Below, piece by piece: positions 22,774 through 30,447 of a stretch of 64,000 nucleotides of DNA. Source of the stretch: Deltaproteobacteria bacterium (GTDB lineage Bacteria > Myxococcota_A > UBA9042 > PHBI01); the NCBI GenBank assembly GCA_011526585.1, contig WYBB01000041.1:1-64000 (forward strand). The letters run 5' to 3'. Positions within the stretch are counted from its first letter, which is position 1; each line of letters begins with the position of its first letter. A program made the translations under genes and the position numbers. The notes under the pieces are model-generated. The model did no database searches and was not told where the DNA came from. It was given only the letters and a program-made list of their open reading frames with translations.

Positions 22774-24423
22774 ATGACGACGACGCCCGATGCGACCCCG
22801 AAGACCGACGCCGGGAGCGCGCCCGTGCTCGCCCTGCCCGCGCCGGTGCGCCGCCGCGTGCTCGCGCTGACGGAGGCCGGCGTGCCGCTCACGCGCGGCT
22901 TCGCGCGCCTCGTGCACGCGCTGCGCGAGAGCGGTCACGAGGTCGTGCCGCTGGCCCTGCCTCGCACGGAGCCGCCGGCCGAGTCGGTGCCGACCCTGAC
23001 CGAGCTCAAGCGCGGGATCTCGAGCTTCGCCAAGGATCTGGTGCGCGGCTTGCGCGGCAACCCCGACCAGGTCGCCGAGCCGTGGATCGTTTCGCAGCTC
23101 CGCGCGGTGGAGGGTGAGGTCGACGCGGTGCTCGCGACCGATCCCGAGGCCGCCAGGGCCGCCTTCGGCTACGTCGACCGCGTCTTCCCCAAGGCGATCC
23201 GCGTCGGCTGCGACACCGACTACCACCTCGATCCCGAGTGGAAGGCGGTCGAGCTCGACGCGCTCGTCGTCGCGCACCCGGCGCTCGGGACGGATGTGCC
23301 GCGCGTGCGCGAGGGGCGTGCGCGCACCTTCATCGGCGGGCCGGTGACCGCCGGCGCCGAGACGGCGGAAAAGCACCTCGGCGAGTCGCTGCCGCAGGTC
23401 ACGATCTCCTTTGCGCGCCTCGATCCCGGCGACGTCGATCCGCTGCTCTTCCAGCTCTCGCTCGCCAAGCCCGAGCGCTTCTCGCTCCTCTTCCTGCCGT
23501 CGCAGCGGCCGGGCGTCGACGAGCTCGTGCGCGCGCGCGCGGGCACCTACGGGCTTCGCGGCAAGCGCCCGAAGAGCGACGCCGAGATCGAAGCCTGGAT
23601 CCGCGGCTCGTCGCTGCTGGTCGGCTTCCCCTCGCCCGCCGAGGCCGCGGCCGCGGTCGCCGCGCGCGTGCCGATCCTCTATGTCGCGGCCGAGTCGCGT
23701 CTGGGCGAAGGCGACCGCTTCCTCGTGCAGCGCGGCGCGCTCCTGTCCGAGGTGCCGATCACCATCGCGGTGCACGTCGAGGGACTCCTGCCCGGCGGCA
23801 CCTACCGCGCGCGCGCCGAGGAGGGCCTGTCCTCGCTCGAGCCGTCGGGCACCGCGGGCGCGGTGCAGGCGGTGCTGGCGGCGATCAAGTCCGGCCGGCC
23901 CGAGCCGACCGCCGTGGCGGGCGAGGTCGTGCAGGCCGCCCGCGGCGACGACGAGCTCGAGGACATCGGCGGTGAGGTCGGCGCGACCGGCGGCGCGGGC
24001 GCGACGGCGGATCTGCCGCTGGCGATCCGCCGCGCCTACCTGAAGGAGATCATCCTGCAGCAGCATGCGATCGAGCGGAACCTCTCTCGCGCGCGCGCCG
24101 GGCTCGACACCTGGCAGAAGCGCGTGCGCCTCGCGCGCACCGCGGCGCAGGACGCGCTCGCCGACAAGGCCGTGCCGCGCGTCGAGGGCCTCATCAAGAT
24201 CATCGATCAGCTCGAGCGCGAGGAGCGCGAGATCAAGGGACTGCGCGAGCGCTTCGCCAGCCCGGGGCCGCTCTCGGCCGCCGACCGGGCCGCCGCCGCG
24301 CGCTTCATGTCGCCGGGCACCGCCGCCAGCATCGACCGCGGCGAGGCTCCCGACAGCGCCTTCACCCAGCTCGAGCTCGAGGACGCGCTGGCCGTGCTCA
24401 AGCGCAAGCTCGAAGGGCGATAG
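22774..24423 (+). CDS. GT-B glycosyltransferase-like protein with C-terminal coiled coil, function unknown
   Basis: A 549-residue soluble protein. The N-terminal ~250 residues ('LTRGFARLVHALRESGHEVVPLALP', 'VDAVLATDPEAARAAFGYV', 'ALVVAHPALGTDVPRVREGRARTFIGGPVTAG') loosely resemble the acceptor domain of MGDG-synthase/MurG-like glycosyltransferases. 'SSLLVGFPSPAEAAAAVAARVPILYVAAE' resembles a donor-domain sugar-nucleotide loop. Residues ~425-510 form a charged coiled coil ('IIDQLEREEREIKGLRERF'). No firm family match is claimed. AAGGAG at 22761-22766, seven bases before the ATG, supports the start. The next gene encodes a membrane protein of a lipid-modifying superfamily, so a role in envelope glycolipids is possible but inferred. 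Confidence 0.55.
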   Translation: MTTTPDATPKTDAGSAPVLALPAPVRRRVLALTEAGVPLTRGFARLVHALRESGHEVVPLALPRTEPPAESVPTLTELKRGISSFAKDLVRGLRGNPDQVAEPWIVSQLRAVEGEVDAVLATDPEAARAAFGYVDRVFPKAIRVGCDTDYHLDPEWKAVELDALVVAHPALGTDVPRVREGRARTFIGGPVTAGAETAEKHLGESLPQVTISFARLDPGDVDPLLFQLSLAKPERFSLLFLPSQRPGVDELVRARAGTYGLRGKRPKSDAEIEAWIRGSSLLVGFPSPAEAAAAVAARVPILYVAAESRLGEGDRFLVQRGALLSEVPITIAVHVEGLLPGGTYRARAEEGLSSLEPSGTAGAVQAVLAAIKSGRPEPTAVAGEVVQAARGDDELEDIGGEVGATGGAGATADLPLAIRRAYLKEIILQQHAIERNLSRARAGLDTWQKRVRLARTAAQDALADKAVPRVEGLIKIIDQLEREEREIKGLRERFASPGPLSAADRAAAARFMSPGTAASIDRGEAPDSAFTQLELEDALAVLKRKLEGR

Positions 24424-24451
24424 CGCGTTCGCCACGGCGAACTTCCCTTCC

Positions 24452-24481
24452 TTGACTCGGGTCGAGACCGCTGGGTAGGGT
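24452..24481 (+). promoter_or_regulatory. candidate promoter before the YbhN-like gene
   Basis: TTGACT (24452-24457) and TAGGGT (24476-24481) are separated by 18 bp and followed 36 bp later by the TTG start at 24518. A consensus -35 element is unusual in this GC-rich sequence. Pattern match only. Confidence 0.4.
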
Positions 24482-24517
24482 CCCGGTCCCATCGGCCCAG
24501 GCAAGGGACTCCGGCAC

Positions 24518-25663
24518 TTGCGCAAGAACCTCCTCAAGACCTTCCTCGGACTGGCCATCGGCGCCTTCTTCGTGTGGCTCTCCGCCAAGGACTGGCCGCT
24601 CGAGCGCCTCGTCGGGCCGACCGCGCTCGAGGGGAGCACCCTGACCGTCGGCGCGCCGGGCGAGGGTTGGTCGGTCGACCTCCTCTGGTTCCTGCCGTTC
24701 TTCGGGATCCTCGTGCTCATCCACGTGCTGCGCGTCGTGCGCTGGAAGCCGCTGCTCGATCCGATCGCGCGCCTGTCGCTCAAGGAGCACAACCGCATCG
24801 GCGCGGTCGGCTTCATGGCGATGTTCCTCTTCCCGCTGCGCCTGGGTGAGCTCGTGCGCCCCTACCTCGTCAAGCGCGCGACCGCGCAGTCGGACACGCC
24901 GGTGCGCATGAGCGAGGTCCTCGCCACCGTCGTCGTCGAGCGCGTCATCGACGGCCTCGTCGTCTCGCTCTTCCTCTTCTGCACGCTCTTCCTCCTGCCC
25001 GGCGAGGGCGCCGCCGCGCGCAACCTCGAGATCGGCGCCTTCGCCGCGCTGGCGGTCTTCGGCGGGGCGTCGCTCCTGCTCGTCGGCGCGCGCTGGCAGC
25101 ACGAGCGCACGCGCGCCTTCGTGCAGAAGACCGCCGGGCTCGTCTCCAAGCGGCTCGCGAAGGGGATCGGGCGCATCCTCGACGACTTCCTGCGCGGGCT
25201 CCGCCGCCTGCCCTCGAGCCGCCACTTCGCGCTCTTCCTCGCGCTCACCGTCGTCTACTGGGGGCTCAACGGCCTCGGCGTCTGGTGCATGCTGCAGGCC
25301 TTCGACCTGCCGATCGACATGATCGGCGCCTACGCGATGATGGCCTGCGTCGTCGTCGGCATGATGATCCCCAACAGCCCCGGCAACGTCGGCAGCTTCT
25401 GGTACTTCCTCTGCCTGCCGGTCGCGCTCTACGGCCTCTCGGACGCGGCCCCGCGCGTCATCGCCTTCGGGCTCGCGGTCTGGCTCATGCAGCTCCTGCA
25501 ACAGAGCCTCTTCGGCCTCTACTTCGTCGCGCGTGGCGTCGTGAGCTGGAAGGGCGTCGTCGAGGCGACCACCGAGGACGAGGCGAGCCTCGCCGAGGCC
25601 GAGCTCGCGCCCCAGGCACCCACCCTGCCCCCGCCGCGCGTCGGGCGCGCCATCACCCCCTGA
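24518..25663 (+). CDS. YbhN/AglD-type flippase-like integral membrane protein (LPG synthase TM family)
   Basis: A 381-residue polytopic protein with about seven hydrophobic segments. 'NRIGAVGFMAMFLFPLRLGELVRPYLV' and 'MIPNSPGNVGSFWYF' are the two hallmark motifs of the UPF0104 / lysylphosphatidylglycerol-synthase transmembrane superfamily. Members without the catalytic soluble domain are usually annotated as putative flippases. The C-terminal ~30 residues are acidic and Pro-rich. The start is TTG at 24518, chosen because the first hydrophobic helix begins right after 'MRKNLLKTFLGLA'; no ATG or GTG is close. A metallophosphoesterase gene follows after 6 bp. Confidence 0.85.
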   Translation: MRKNLLKTFLGLAIGAFFVWLSAKDWPLERLVGPTALEGSTLTVGAPGEGWSVDLLWFLPFFGILVLIHVLRVVRWKPLLDPIARLSLKEHNRIGAVGFMAMFLFPLRLGELVRPYLVKRATAQSDTPVRMSEVLATVVVERVIDGLVVSLFLFCTLFLLPGEGAAARNLEIGAFAALAVFGGASLLLVGARWQHERTRAFVQKTAGLVSKRLAKGIGRILDDFLRGLRRLPSSRHFALFLALTVVYWGLNGLGVWCMLQAFDLPIDMIGAYAMMACVVVGMMIPNSPGNVGSFWYFLCLPVALYGLSDAAPRVIAFGLAVWLMQLLQQSLFGLYFVARGVVSWKGVVEATTEDEASLAEAELAPQAPTLPPPRVGRAITP

Positions 25664-25669
25664 GCTCCG

Positions 25670-26521
25670 ATGCGGCTGGCCCACCTCTCCGACGTGCACG
25701 TGCTCGACCTCGAGGGCGTGCGCTGGACGCGCTTCCTCAACAAGCGCCTGACCGGCGTCGCCAACCTGGTGGGCCGCCGCCGCGGCGCCCACCCGACGCA
25801 CCTGCTTGAGGCCGCCGTCGCCGAGCTCGCCGGCGACGCCAGCATCGACCACGTCGTCATCACCGGTGACCTCACCAACCTCGCGCTCGAGAGCGAGTTC
25901 TCCCGCGCGCGCCAGATCCTCGAGCCGCTCGCGCCCAAGCTCTCGGTGATCCCCGGCAACCACGACGTCTACACGCGCGGCGCCGAGCGCGACCGCCGCT
26001 TCGAGCGCTTCTTCGGCGACTGGATGTGGCCCGCGACCGAGCCCGCCCAGAACTACCCCTGGCTCAAGGACCTCGGCGAGGTCGCGCTGCTCGGCTTCTC
26101 ATCCGCGGTGGCGCGCGTGCCCTTCATCGCCAGCGGCCACATCTCGAGAGACCAGCTCGAGCGCCTCGACACCCTCGCCGCCGAGGGCCTCCTGTCCGGC
26201 CGCTGCGTGGTCGCGCTGGTGCACCACAACCTGCACCTGCGCGGCTTCGCCAAGGACAGGACGCGCGGCCTCGTCAACCGCGACGACCTGGTGACACGCC
26301 TGGCCGCCGCCGGCGTCTCGGTCCTCCTGCATGGCCACACCCACGTCGCCCACCGCTTCGAGCGCGACGGCGTGACGATCATCGGCAGCGGCAGCTCCAC
26401 CTGGGCCAGCGCCGATCCCGCGCACGTCGGCCGCTACAACGTCTACGAGCTCAGCCGTGAGGGCCTCGGTGACGTCGAGGTCCGCCGCTGGGACGAGGGC
26501 CAGTCCAAGTTCGTCGCCTGA
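25670..26521 (+). CDS. calcineurin-like metallophosphoesterase
   Basis: A 283-residue cytosolic phosphoesterase with all five metal-ligand blocks: 'HLSDVHV', 'ITGDLTN', 'VIPGNHDVY', 'LVHHNLH' and 'LLHGHTHVAHR'. The class covers phosphomonoesterases and phosphodiesterases such as CpdA and LpxH-like enzymes; the substrate cannot be assigned. It sits 6 bp after the YbhN-like gene, so the two are probably one transcript, and a lipid-linked phosphate substrate is a reasonable guess. It is followed by the repeat region at 26522-27043. Confidence 0.9.
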   Translation: MRLAHLSDVHVLDLEGVRWTRFLNKRLTGVANLVGRRRGAHPTHLLEAAVAELAGDASIDHVVITGDLTNLALESEFSRARQILEPLAPKLSVIPGNHDVYTRGAERDRRFERFFGDWMWPATEPAQNYPWLKDLGEVALLGFSSAVARVPFIASGHISRDQLERLDTLAAEGLLSGRCVVALVHHNLHLRGFAKDRTRGLVNRDDLVTRLAAAGVSVLLHGHTHVAHRFERDGVTIIGSGSSTWASADPAHVGRYNVYELSREGLGDVEVRRWDEGQSKFVA

Positions 26522-27039
26522 GCGATCGAGCGACCGACCCCGCGGACGCGCGCCGGAGCCGCCCGGAGCACGACGCCGCGGACGCGCGCCGGAGCCGCTT
26601 GGAGTACGAGGGCGGGTAGAATCGCGAGCTCGGCGAGCGAGGCGCGATGGCCGCAAGAGGGAGGGAGCGAGCGCGGAGGCGACCAGCGTCCGGGACAATG
26701 GCTTCGCCGCGCGTCTGCGGCGTCGCCGCGCCCCCTCCTCGCTGCGGAGTACCCGTGTACGCCTCGCTCGTCGGGGGCACGGCTCCTGGCATCCATCGCG
26801 GCTCGCTCATTCTCCCGAACGCTGGAGCTTCGCCGCATGAGCAAGCGACCGACCGACGCCGCGGACGCGCGCCGGAGCCGCCTGGAGTACGAGGGCGGGT
26901 AGAATCGCGAGCTCGGCGAGCGAGGCGCGATGGCCGCAAGGAGGGAGGGAGCGAGCGCGGAGGCGTACTGACGTACGCCGCACAAGCGAGCGACCGACCG
27001 ACGCCGCGGACGCGCGCCGGAGCCGCCGAGCTCGCGATT
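26522..27039. repeat. 518-bp repeat-filled region between metallophosphoesterase and rpsU
   Basis: No gene is supported here. The region holds short repeats of the type GACGCCGCGGACGCGCGCC (26571, 26854, 26999), two long direct copies (D1, D2) and the palindromic element R2. An additional decayed hairpin, GGAGTAC-CCGT-GTACGCC, lies at 26746-26763. The pieces look like one element partly duplicated and decayed. Confidence 0.8.
26571..26682 (+). repeat. direct repeat D1 (partial duplication of the rpsU palindrome)
   Basis: This ~112-bp stretch recurs as D2 at 26854-26966 (offset 283-284 bp) with only a few differences, including a one-base indel in the AAGAGGGAGGG/AAGGAGGGAGGG tract. It includes the left arm and purine-rich half of element R2 but stops just before the central hairpin. 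Confidence 0.8.
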
Positions 27040-27043
27040 CTAC
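26899..27043. repeat. 145-bp palindromic 3'-end element, copy R2 (rpsU)
   Basis: The outer arms are a perfect 20-bp inverted repeat: GTAGAATCGCGAGCTCGGCG at 26899-26918 and its complement at 27024-27043. The centre is GGCGTAC (26962-26968), loop TGAC, GTACGCC (26973-26979), again preceded by GGGAGGGAGCGAGCGCGGA and followed by GCACAAGCGAGCGACCGACC. The right arm contains the rpsU stop codon (27042-27040, TAG on minus). The hairpin centre falls on the midpoint of the element. Confidence 0.88.
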
Positions 27044-27318
27044 GCGGGGACCTGGCGACGCTGGGCCTTGCGCACCCGCCGCTCCGCCTCGCGCTGCTTG
27101 CGCTTCTTGCGCTCCGACGGCTTCTCGTAGAAGCGACGCTTCTTCAGCTCCTTGTAGATGCCCTCATTGGCCATCTTGCGCTTGAGCTGGTTGATCGCGC
27201 GATTGATGTTGTCGCCCTCGACCTTGACTTCCATCGGGCGCGAGTCGCCCTTTTCCGGCCGCGGCTGCGGAGGCATCATCGGCGGTGCGTCGGTTGGCTG
27301 GCGGATCGTCGTCTCCAT
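27040..27318 (-). CDS. rpsU: small ribosomal subunit protein bS21 with N-terminal extension
   Basis: The C-terminal 64 residues ('MEVKVEGDNINRAINQLKRK', 'IYKELKKRRFYEKPSERKKR') are a full bS21, which helps 30S subunits engage mRNA. The ATG at 27318 adds a 28-residue Pro-rich leader and has a GAGAGAGAGG ribosome site just upstream. The ATG at 27234 gives the canonical 64-residue protein but lacks a visible ribosome site, so I prefer the longer form with reservation. The stop codon lies within the palindromic element R2. It is the last gene of the ten-gene minus-strand run. Confidence 0.9.
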   Translation of the reverse strand: METTIRQPTDAPPMMPPQPRPEKGDSRPMEVKVEGDNINRAINQLKRKMANEGIYKELKKRRFYEKPSERKKRKQREAERRVRKAQRRQVPA

Positions 27319-27419
27319 AACCTCTCTCTCGGGTCGTCCCGTCGGGGCGCGCAAACTATGCAATGCCCCGTCGCCTGTCAACGACGAAACCCGTTGTGCT
27401 CGGCGCGCAGGCAGATGCT

Positions 27420-28037
27420 CTACCGCGCCGGGAGGTGTGACTCGACCGCGTTGACGACCTCGGGCGCGAGCGGGTCGGTCGCCGGCGGAAACCGGGCGAC
27501 GACGTAGCCCTCGGGATTGACCAGGAACTTCGTGAAGTTCCATTTAATCTCCCCGGCGAGGCCCGCCGGCAGGTCCTCGCTGAGCGTCTTCCACAGCGGC
27601 GACTTGTCGGCCCCCTTGAGGCGCTGCTTCTCGAAGACCGGGAACGAGACCTTGAAGGTCCGGTCGAGGTAGTCACGAATCGTGGCGGCGTCGCCCGGCT
27701 CCTGCCCGCCGAAGTCGTTGCACGGGAAGGCGAGCACCGCGAGGCCCTTGTCCTGGTAGCGCTCGTGCAGCGTCTGCAGGCCCTCGTATTGCGGCGTGTA
27801 ACCGCACGCGCTGGCGGTGTTGACGATGAGGAGGGCGCGGCCGCGCAGCTCGGAGAGCTTCATCGCCGAGCCGTCGAGCAGGCGCACCTCGTGGTCGATC
27901 CTCGGGCCGAGGTCGGCCCCGGGCTTGGTCGGCTCGCTCGGCGCGGGTGGGGGCGTCGCGTGCGCGTCGTCACGCGAAGAGCAGCCGAGCGGCGAGAGCA
28001 GGACGAGCGACGCCGAGATGACGAGCACGGGACGCAT
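27420..28037 (-). CDS. glutathione peroxidase-family lipoprotein
   Basis: A 205-residue precursor that reduces peroxides, in bacteria usually with thioredoxin. The catalytic motif 'NTASACGYTPQYEGL' places the peroxidatic cysteine at Cys78 (no selenocysteine codon). 'FPCNDFGGQEPG' supplies the resolving Cys106 and Gln112, and 'KWNFTKFLV' the Trp/Asn of the active-site tetrad. The N-terminus 'MRPVLVISASLVLLSPLGCSS' looks like a lipoprotein signal ending at Cys19, although Pro at -3 is off consensus. It is therefore probably periplasmic, protecting envelope lipids. rpsU follows about 100 bp downstream on the same strand. Confidence 0.9.
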   Translation of the reverse strand: MRPVLVISASLVLLSPLGCSSRDDAHATPPPAPSEPTKPGADLGPRIDHEVRLLDGSAMKLSELRGRALLIVNTASACGYTPQYEGLQTLHERYQDKGLAVLAFPCNDFGGQEPGDAATIRDYLDRTFKVSFPVFEKQRLKGADKSPLWKTLSEDLPAGLAGEIKWNFTKFLVNPEGYVVARFPPATDPLAPEVVNAVESHLPAR

Positions 28038-28098
28038 GCGAACCTCCGGGCAGCGGGAGCGTCGGGCCGGCTCGAGGATAGGGTCCGATCGCGCGCCT

Positions 28099-29349
28099 TC
28101 AAGGCGCGGGCGAAAGCTCGCCCTCGACGGCGAGGACCCTGCGCTCGTCCCCGGCCGGCGTGATGAGCGTGCCGGCGCCATGCGGCTCGCCGCGCGCGAA
28201 GGAGCCGGTGAAGATCGCGCCGTCCTCGTAGGTGAGGCTGCCCTGTCCCTCCGGCCGGCCGCCGCGGAAGCTGCCGGTGTAGCGCCGCCCGCGCGCGAGC
28301 TCGACCAGCGTGCCCTCACCGCGCTCGCAGTCGCCGCGCACACACAGGCGATCGAGCAGGAGCGACGCCGCCGGCGGCGACGTGAGGTCGAGGCGCAGGA
28401 CGCGCCGGCCGACGACCGTGAGGCCACCGAGGCTCGGCAGGGCGGCGGCCGGCCGCCCGAGCGCGAGCTCGGACAGGGTCGACACGACGCCGCTCGCGAG
28501 ATCGATCCCGAAGACCGCGCCGCGCACGCGCGCCACCGCGAAGCGGCCGCCGGCCCCCATCGCCACGTCGCCCGGCGCCAGCGCGGCGGGCGCCCCGACG
28601 CTGCGCACGACGCGCGGATCGGCCTCGGCGCCCGGCGCGACCACCGCGACCCGGCCGGCCTTGTCGACGACGACGATCCCGTCGCGCGTCACGCCGACGA
28701 GCCCATGGCTCGCCACGCCGATCGTGCGCGCATCGCTCGGCCCCGGCCCGAGCACGATGATCCGGCGCAGGGTGCCGAGCGCGAGCGCCCCGTCGGCGAG
28801 CGCGCCGATCCCCTGGAGCGCCGCCTTGTCCGGCAAGCGTAGCCGCGACACGACCGTGCCCGTCTCGGCGTCGACCCACACGACCGGCGTGCCGTCACCC
28901 GCGAGCGCGAGGTCCGGCAGCTCCCAGCCGGCGAGCGCCACCCGCTCACCGCGCTGCGACCAGGCCACCGTGCGGGCCAGGACCCCATCAGGCGCGGCCG
29001 GCGCCATCGCCACCGGCCAGTCCGCGATGAGCCTGCCGGTGCGCAGGTGCACGAGCAGGACGCGGCGCGACGCCAGGATGAGCGCGCGCTCCGCCTCGCC
29101 GTCGGTGCGCGGCGCGACGACGAGCGCATGCCAGCGCTCCCTCGGGAGCTTCGCCGTGAGCTTGCGCTTGCCGCTCTCGAGGTCCCAGGTGACGAGCTCG
29201 ACCCCATCGACGAGCACGCCGAGGCGCCCGTCCTCACCGATGTCGACCAGGGTGCGCCCGCCGATCGCGCGCGGCGGGCCCGGCAGCCAGCGCGGCTCGG
29301 GTGCCGCGACGAGGGCGGCGATCCCCAGCGCGGCGGCCCAGCCCAGCAT
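28099..29349 (-). CDS. secreted WD40-like propeller protein with C-terminal MORN repeats
   Basis: A 416-residue protein with an apparent signal peptide (residues 1-16, 'MLGWAAALGIAALVAA'). Residues ~30-325 contain WD40/PQQ-like blades ('LVTWDLESGKRKLTAKLP', 'VVWVDAETGTVVSRLRLP'). Residues ~355-400 carry two MORN repeats, 'RYTGSFRGGRPEGQGSLTY' and 'IFTGSFARGEPHGAGTL'. The combination suggests a periplasmic scaffold, but no function is known. The ATG lies 12 bp after the slyD stop, so it is probably co-transcribed with slyD. Confidence 0.75.
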   Translation of the reverse strand: MLGWAAALGIAALVAAPEPRWLPGPPRAIGGRTLVDIGEDGRLGVLVDGVELVTWDLESGKRKLTAKLPRERWHALVVAPRTDGEAERALILASRRVLLVHLRTGRLIADWPVAMAPAAPDGVLARTVAWSQRGERVALAGWELPDLALAGDGTPVVWVDAETGTVVSRLRLPDKAALQGIGALADGALALGTLRRIIVLGPGPSDARTIGVASHGLVGVTRDGIVVVDKAGRVAVVAPGAEADPRVVRSVGAPAALAPGDVAMGAGGRFAVARVRGAVFGIDLASGVVSTLSELALGRPAAALPSLGGLTVVGRRVLRLDLTSPPAASLLLDRLCVRGDCERGEGTLVELARGRRYTGSFRGGRPEGQGSLTYEDGAIFTGSFARGEPHGAGTLITPAGDERRVLAVEGELSPAP

Positions 29350-29361
29350 GCGCCCTACACC

Positions 29362-29880
29362 TCAGTGGTGGTGATGGTGATGGTCGTCGCTGCCGTCGCG
29401 CCCGTGCGGGTGGCCGTGCGTGAGCTCGTTGGCGTTGGCCTGGCGCAGCTCGACCACCTCGACCTCGAAGTGCAGGGTCTCGCCCGCGAGCGGGTGGTTC
29501 ATGTCGACGTGCACGTGCTCGTCGTCGACGCCGACGATCCACAACGCGATGTGCTCACCGTCCTCGAGCTCGGCGACGAACTGCACGCCGGGACGCACGT
29601 CGGCCTCGGGCGGGAAGGTGTCGCGGGAGAGCGCGCGCACGCCGGCCGGATCGCGCGGCCCGTAGCCCTCCTCGGGCGGCACGGCGATCTTGACGGTGTC
29701 GCCCTTGCGCTTGCCGGTGAGCGCCGCCTCGAGCCCGGGCACGATGTTCTGGTGACCGTGCAGATAGGTCAGCGGCTCGTCGCCCGAGGAGCTGTCGAGC
29801 ACCTGGCCACCCGAGTTTCGGAGTGTGTAGTCGATGGTGACGACGACGTCGTCGGCGATGATCTCGGGGGTTGCGGACAT
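29362..29880 (-). CDS. slyD: SlyD-type FKBP peptidyl-prolyl isomerase with histidine-rich tail
   Basis: A 172-residue chaperone/isomerase. The FKBP part opens 'VVTIDYTLRNSGGQVLDSSSGDEPLTYL' and has 'GHQNIVPGLEAALTGKRKGD'. The insert-in-flap chaperone domain follows and 'VDMNHPLAGETLHFEVEVV' is the SlyD signature. The C-terminus 'HGHPHGRDGSDDHHHHHH' is a natural metal-binding tail, as in SlyD proteins that feed nickel to enzymes. AAGGAGG eight bases before the ATG at 29880 fixes the start; a longer in-frame start would add an unrelated Arg-rich leader. Confidence 0.95.
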   Translation of the reverse strand: MSATPEIIADDVVVTIDYTLRNSGGQVLDSSSGDEPLTYLHGHQNIVPGLEAALTGKRKGDTVKIAVPPEEGYGPRDPAGVRALSRDTFPPEADVRPGVQFVAELEDGEHIALWIVGVDDEHVHVDMNHPLAGETLHFEVEVVELRQANANELTHGHPHGRDGSDDHHHHHH

Positions 29881-30024
29881 GAGAGGCGCCTCCTTGCGCG
29901 TTGGGCAGCGCCCGCTCCTAACACGGCCGCGCGTGGAACGCATCCTGCGTGAGCGAGGCGCGCGAGGCGGTCGCCAGACCGGGCCGGGTGTCGAGGCGTC
30001 ACCGCGCGACGCGACGCCCGAGCG

Positions 30025-30372
30025 TCAGCCCGGCGGCCACTTGAACGAGCGCCCGGCCAGCACGTGGAAGTGATGGTGGAAGACGGTCTGCCCGACCTCG
30101 GCGCCGGCGTTGGCGACGACGCGATAGGCGCTGTGGCCGGCGTCGTTCGCGACCTTCTTGCAGACCCACACGAGGTGGCCGAAGAGCGCCGCGTCCTCGG
30201 GGCTCATCGCCTCGATGCTGGCGAGCGGGCGCTTGGGGATCACCAACACGTGAAACGGCGCCGCCGGGTGGATGTCCTTGAAGGCGAGCGCCTGCTCGTC
30301 TTCGTACACGATGGTGGCCGGGATCTCGCGCGCGATGATGCGAGAGAAGATCGTCGGGGCGTTGTCGGACAT
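30025..30372 (-). CDS. HIT-family nucleotide-binding hydrolase (HINT type)
   Basis: A 115-residue protein of the histidine-triad family, which hydrolyses AMP-lysine or other nucleoside phosphoramidates. 'IFSRIIAREIPATIVYEDEQALAF' is the family opening. The triad 'VFHHHFHVLAG' (His99, His101, His103) fits HxHxHxx with a histidine also in the first x position. Short length and the 'PCKI'-like start point to HinT. It lies between the transglycosylase gene (75 bp upstream) and slyD (144 bp downstream) on the same strand. Confidence 0.93.
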   Translation of the reverse strand: MSDNAPTIFSRIIAREIPATIVYEDEQALAFKDIHPAAPFHVLVIPKRPLASIEAMSPEDAALFGHLVWVCKKVANDAGHSAYRVVANAGAEVGQTVFHHHFHVLAGRSFKWPPG

Positions 30373-30447
30373 GGGGCGAGCCTCCTCTTCGGCGAGAGCC
30401 ACACCGCGCCGATAGCGCCGCCCGACCGCGCCGTCAACGGCGCGAGC

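Noticed and set aside
26522..27039. CRISPR array or small-RNA genes in the repeat region
   Set aside because: Repeats are long, few, irregularly spaced and partly inverted; there are no uniform spacers and no cas genes.
27420..28037. Selenocysteine in the glutathione peroxidase
   Set aside because: The catalytic position is a normal Cys codon and the frame has no internal TGA.
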